Origin: Chitinivibrionales bacterium
GTDB taxonomy: Bacteria > Fibrobacterota > Chitinivibrionia > Chitinivibrionales > JANQEN01
Direction: 5' to 3'
Assembly (NCBI GenBank): GCA_030593665.1
Contig: JAUVGS010000090.1
Coordinates: 1 to 7,572 of the forward strand
Length of the DNA stretch: 7,572 nucleotides
Shown here: one piece after another, positions 6,611 to 7,572 of the stretch
Position numbering within the stretch: position 1 is the first letter of the stretch
Layout: each line of letters begins with the position of its first letter
The notes under the pieces: generated by a model
Seen by the model: only the letters and a program-made list of their open reading frames with translations
What the model was told of the DNA's origin: nothing
Database searches by the model: none
Made by a program: the position numbers and the translations under genes

Positions 6611-6617
6611 GAATACA
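6611..6617. promoter_or_regulatory. GAATACA half-site, second copy
   Basis: TTGAATACA at exactly 74 bases from the right arm of the second operator, matching 3150-3156. The bases between the operator and this half-site are otherwise only partly conserved. Confidence 0.4.
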
Positions 6618-6822
6618 TAGAAAAGGTCCTTTATCGGATGACATTTATCGAGGTGTCTGTGGATCGTTCACCGCCTTAATGCGTGTTATTACCCGGCCTG
6701 CTTAATAAACCATTTCCAATTTTCAAACGACAGTAGAGCCCAGCCTCGTTTCACCCTACTGATATTAAGTTATTCTGTCTTACATTTTACTAAAAAGATT
6801 TAAATATTTTTTTGATTTTCAA
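6618..6822. other. Gap between the beta-helix gene and the duplicated block
   Basis: About 205 bases without a supported gene. A CAGTAG/CTACTG inverted repeat spans 6731-6761, with a 19-base loop and no following T-run; it might help end transcription of the beta-helix gene but is not a standard terminator. Together with the block up to the truncated regulator, the non-coding stretch is 360 bases. Confidence 0.35.
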
Positions 6823-7572
6823 CTATTCAACCAGAAACACCTTCCCTCGCAACACCATCCCGTTTACTTTCACCCTAACCAGATATATCCCACCCGAATA
6901 TTTCGATCGATCCCATCGCACATAATCACTCTTTACACTGTTAAACCGAGCGACATTTTTACCGTTCATTAAATAAATATCCATGCGTGCATCGTGCTTT
7001 GGATTTTGGAACTGTATGTCAACCGAAGAAGAAAACGGATTGTGAACAATTTTCAGAGTAGCAGGTGTGATCGATATCTTCCCTTTATGAGGAGTTTTCA
7101 TAGAAGTGGCCATATCAAAACCTGCACGCATCCAGCCATTGACAACCGGGGCAGTATACTCCTTCCGCCAGTTATATTTCGATTGCTTTCGCACCTCAGC
7201 AATGAAAGCTGCGATAGTGGCCTCTTTCCCGAGTGATTCCTGATATTTTTCTATACATCTTGTCGGGTCTGTAAATGTTACTTCTTTCACTTCTGAACCC
7301 GTCTCTCCGGAAGCACTCTGCCACCCGGTAAAATCAACATACGACCCTCCTGTCTTGAACCATTTATCCTGTGCCCGTTTACTGAAATAGGAGTTTCCGG
7401 AAATAGCATAGTTTTCAACACTACCTTTTGCTTCCATGAGTCCGGTTTCATGGTCGGGACACTGCAGTTTATTATCAGTAATAGAAATGTTCTGTTTAGT
7501 ACTGCCATCAGAAAGAATCATGAGCTGTTGATTGGACACAATTCCATGAACAATATTTTCCTTAATAGTCAC
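6823..7572 (-). CDS. Parallel beta-helix protein (polysaccharide-lyase-like) with T9SS-like sorting domain, C-terminal part
   Basis: The frame is open at the right edge, so the start is not in the window; the last 249 residues are visible. Residues 1-65 of this part show beta-helix rungs with recurring N-x-I-x-x-N/G-N turns (VTIKENIV, NISITDNKL, YAISGNSYF). Residues about 104-152 (YQESLGKEATIAAFIAEVRK, then NWRKEYTA and VNGWMRAGF) match, by recall, a helical segment common after the helix in large exported right-handed beta-helix proteins. Residues about 165-249 are a sorting domain: NPFSSSVDIQF, MDIYLMNGKNVARF, YSGGIYLVRVKVNG and a final strand GKVFLVE. Proteins of this build act on or bind polysaccharides outside the cell; no catalytic residues can be assigned from this part. 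It lies upstream of, and in the same direction as, the truncated regulator and hydrolase, but about 360 bases away. Confidence 0.75.
   Translation of the reverse strand: MTIKENIVHGIVSNQQLMILSDGSTKQNISITDNKLQCPDHETGLMEAKGSVENYAISGNSYFSKRAQDKWFKTGGSYVDFTGWQSASGETGSEVKEVTFTDPTRCIEKYQESLGKEATIAAFIAEVRKQSKYNWRKEYTAPVVNGWMRAGFDMATSMKTPHKGKISITPATLKIVHNPFSSSVDIQFQNPKHDARMDIYLMNGKNVARFNSVKSDYVRWDRSKYSGGIYLVRVKVNGMVLRGKVFLVE

Larger units (their letters stand above)
6313..6617. repeat. Duplicated block, copy B (truncated regulator plus upstream region)
   Basis: Partner of 2852-3156 at a constant offset of 3461 bases. The copy is in the same orientation, so it is a direct repeat; recombination between the two could delete the region carrying the plus-strand pseudogene and the hydrolase gene. 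No insertion sequence or target-site duplication was seen at its borders. Confidence 0.85.

Noticed and set aside
6731..6761. CAGTAG/CTACTG hairpin as a terminator for the beta-helix gene.
   Set aside because: The loop is 19 bases and no T-run follows on either strand, so it does not meet the pattern of an intrinsic terminator.

Overview
The window most likely comes from a free-living or gut member of the Fibrobacterota (Fibrobacter/Chitinispirillum-like lineage). Three things point there: a full-length TIGR02147/DUF4423 protein, a family expanded as paralogues in Fibrobacter; three separate proteins ending in type IX secretion (T9SS)-like C-terminal sorting domains; and the combination of secreted carbohydrate-active proteins with a leucine-rich-repeat lipoprotein. 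Base composition is moderately AT-rich and the gene density is low, with several decayed genes. No tRNA, rRNA, CRISPR array or transposase was seen.

Layout, left to right. 1-196 (minus) is the N-terminus of a secreted protein with a Ca-binding-like DGIDNDGDG motif, running off the left edge. 197-557 is a mostly empty gap holding one possible 14-residue ORF. 558-2147 and 2144-3001 (both minus) are a translationally coupled pair: the TIGR02147 regulator-like gene is first and the LRR lipoprotein gene second, overlapping by ATGA. Upstream of the pair lies a perfect inverted repeat, TGTATTC-N5-GAATACA. 3415-4055 (plus) is a frameshifted remnant of a secreted protein with a sorting domain. 4198-6213 (minus) is a secreted GH123/DUF4091-like glycoside hydrolase with its own sorting domain. 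6310-6462 (minus) is a 50-codon truncated duplicate of the TIGR02147 gene, lying directly upstream of the hydrolase and in the same direction. 6823-7572 (minus) is the C-terminal part of a parallel beta-helix protein (polysaccharide-lyase-like), also with a sorting domain, running off the right edge.

The main discovery is a duplicated block, 2852-3156 and 6313-6617. The two copies align without any gap at a constant offset of 3461 bases. They share the first 50 codons of the regulator, the inverted repeat exactly 63 bases upstream of the start codon, and a second GAATACA half-site 74 bases further on. Much of the untranslated leader has diverged while the inverted repeat, the adjacent TTACAAGTT box and the half-site are preserved, so the pair acts as a natural footprint of a regulatory site. 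The second copy now points into the hydrolase gene. The proposal (inference) is that the TIGR02147 protein regulates its own operon through this operator, and that a partial duplication placed the secreted hydrolase under the same control, linking a surface LRR lipoprotein to an exported enzyme.
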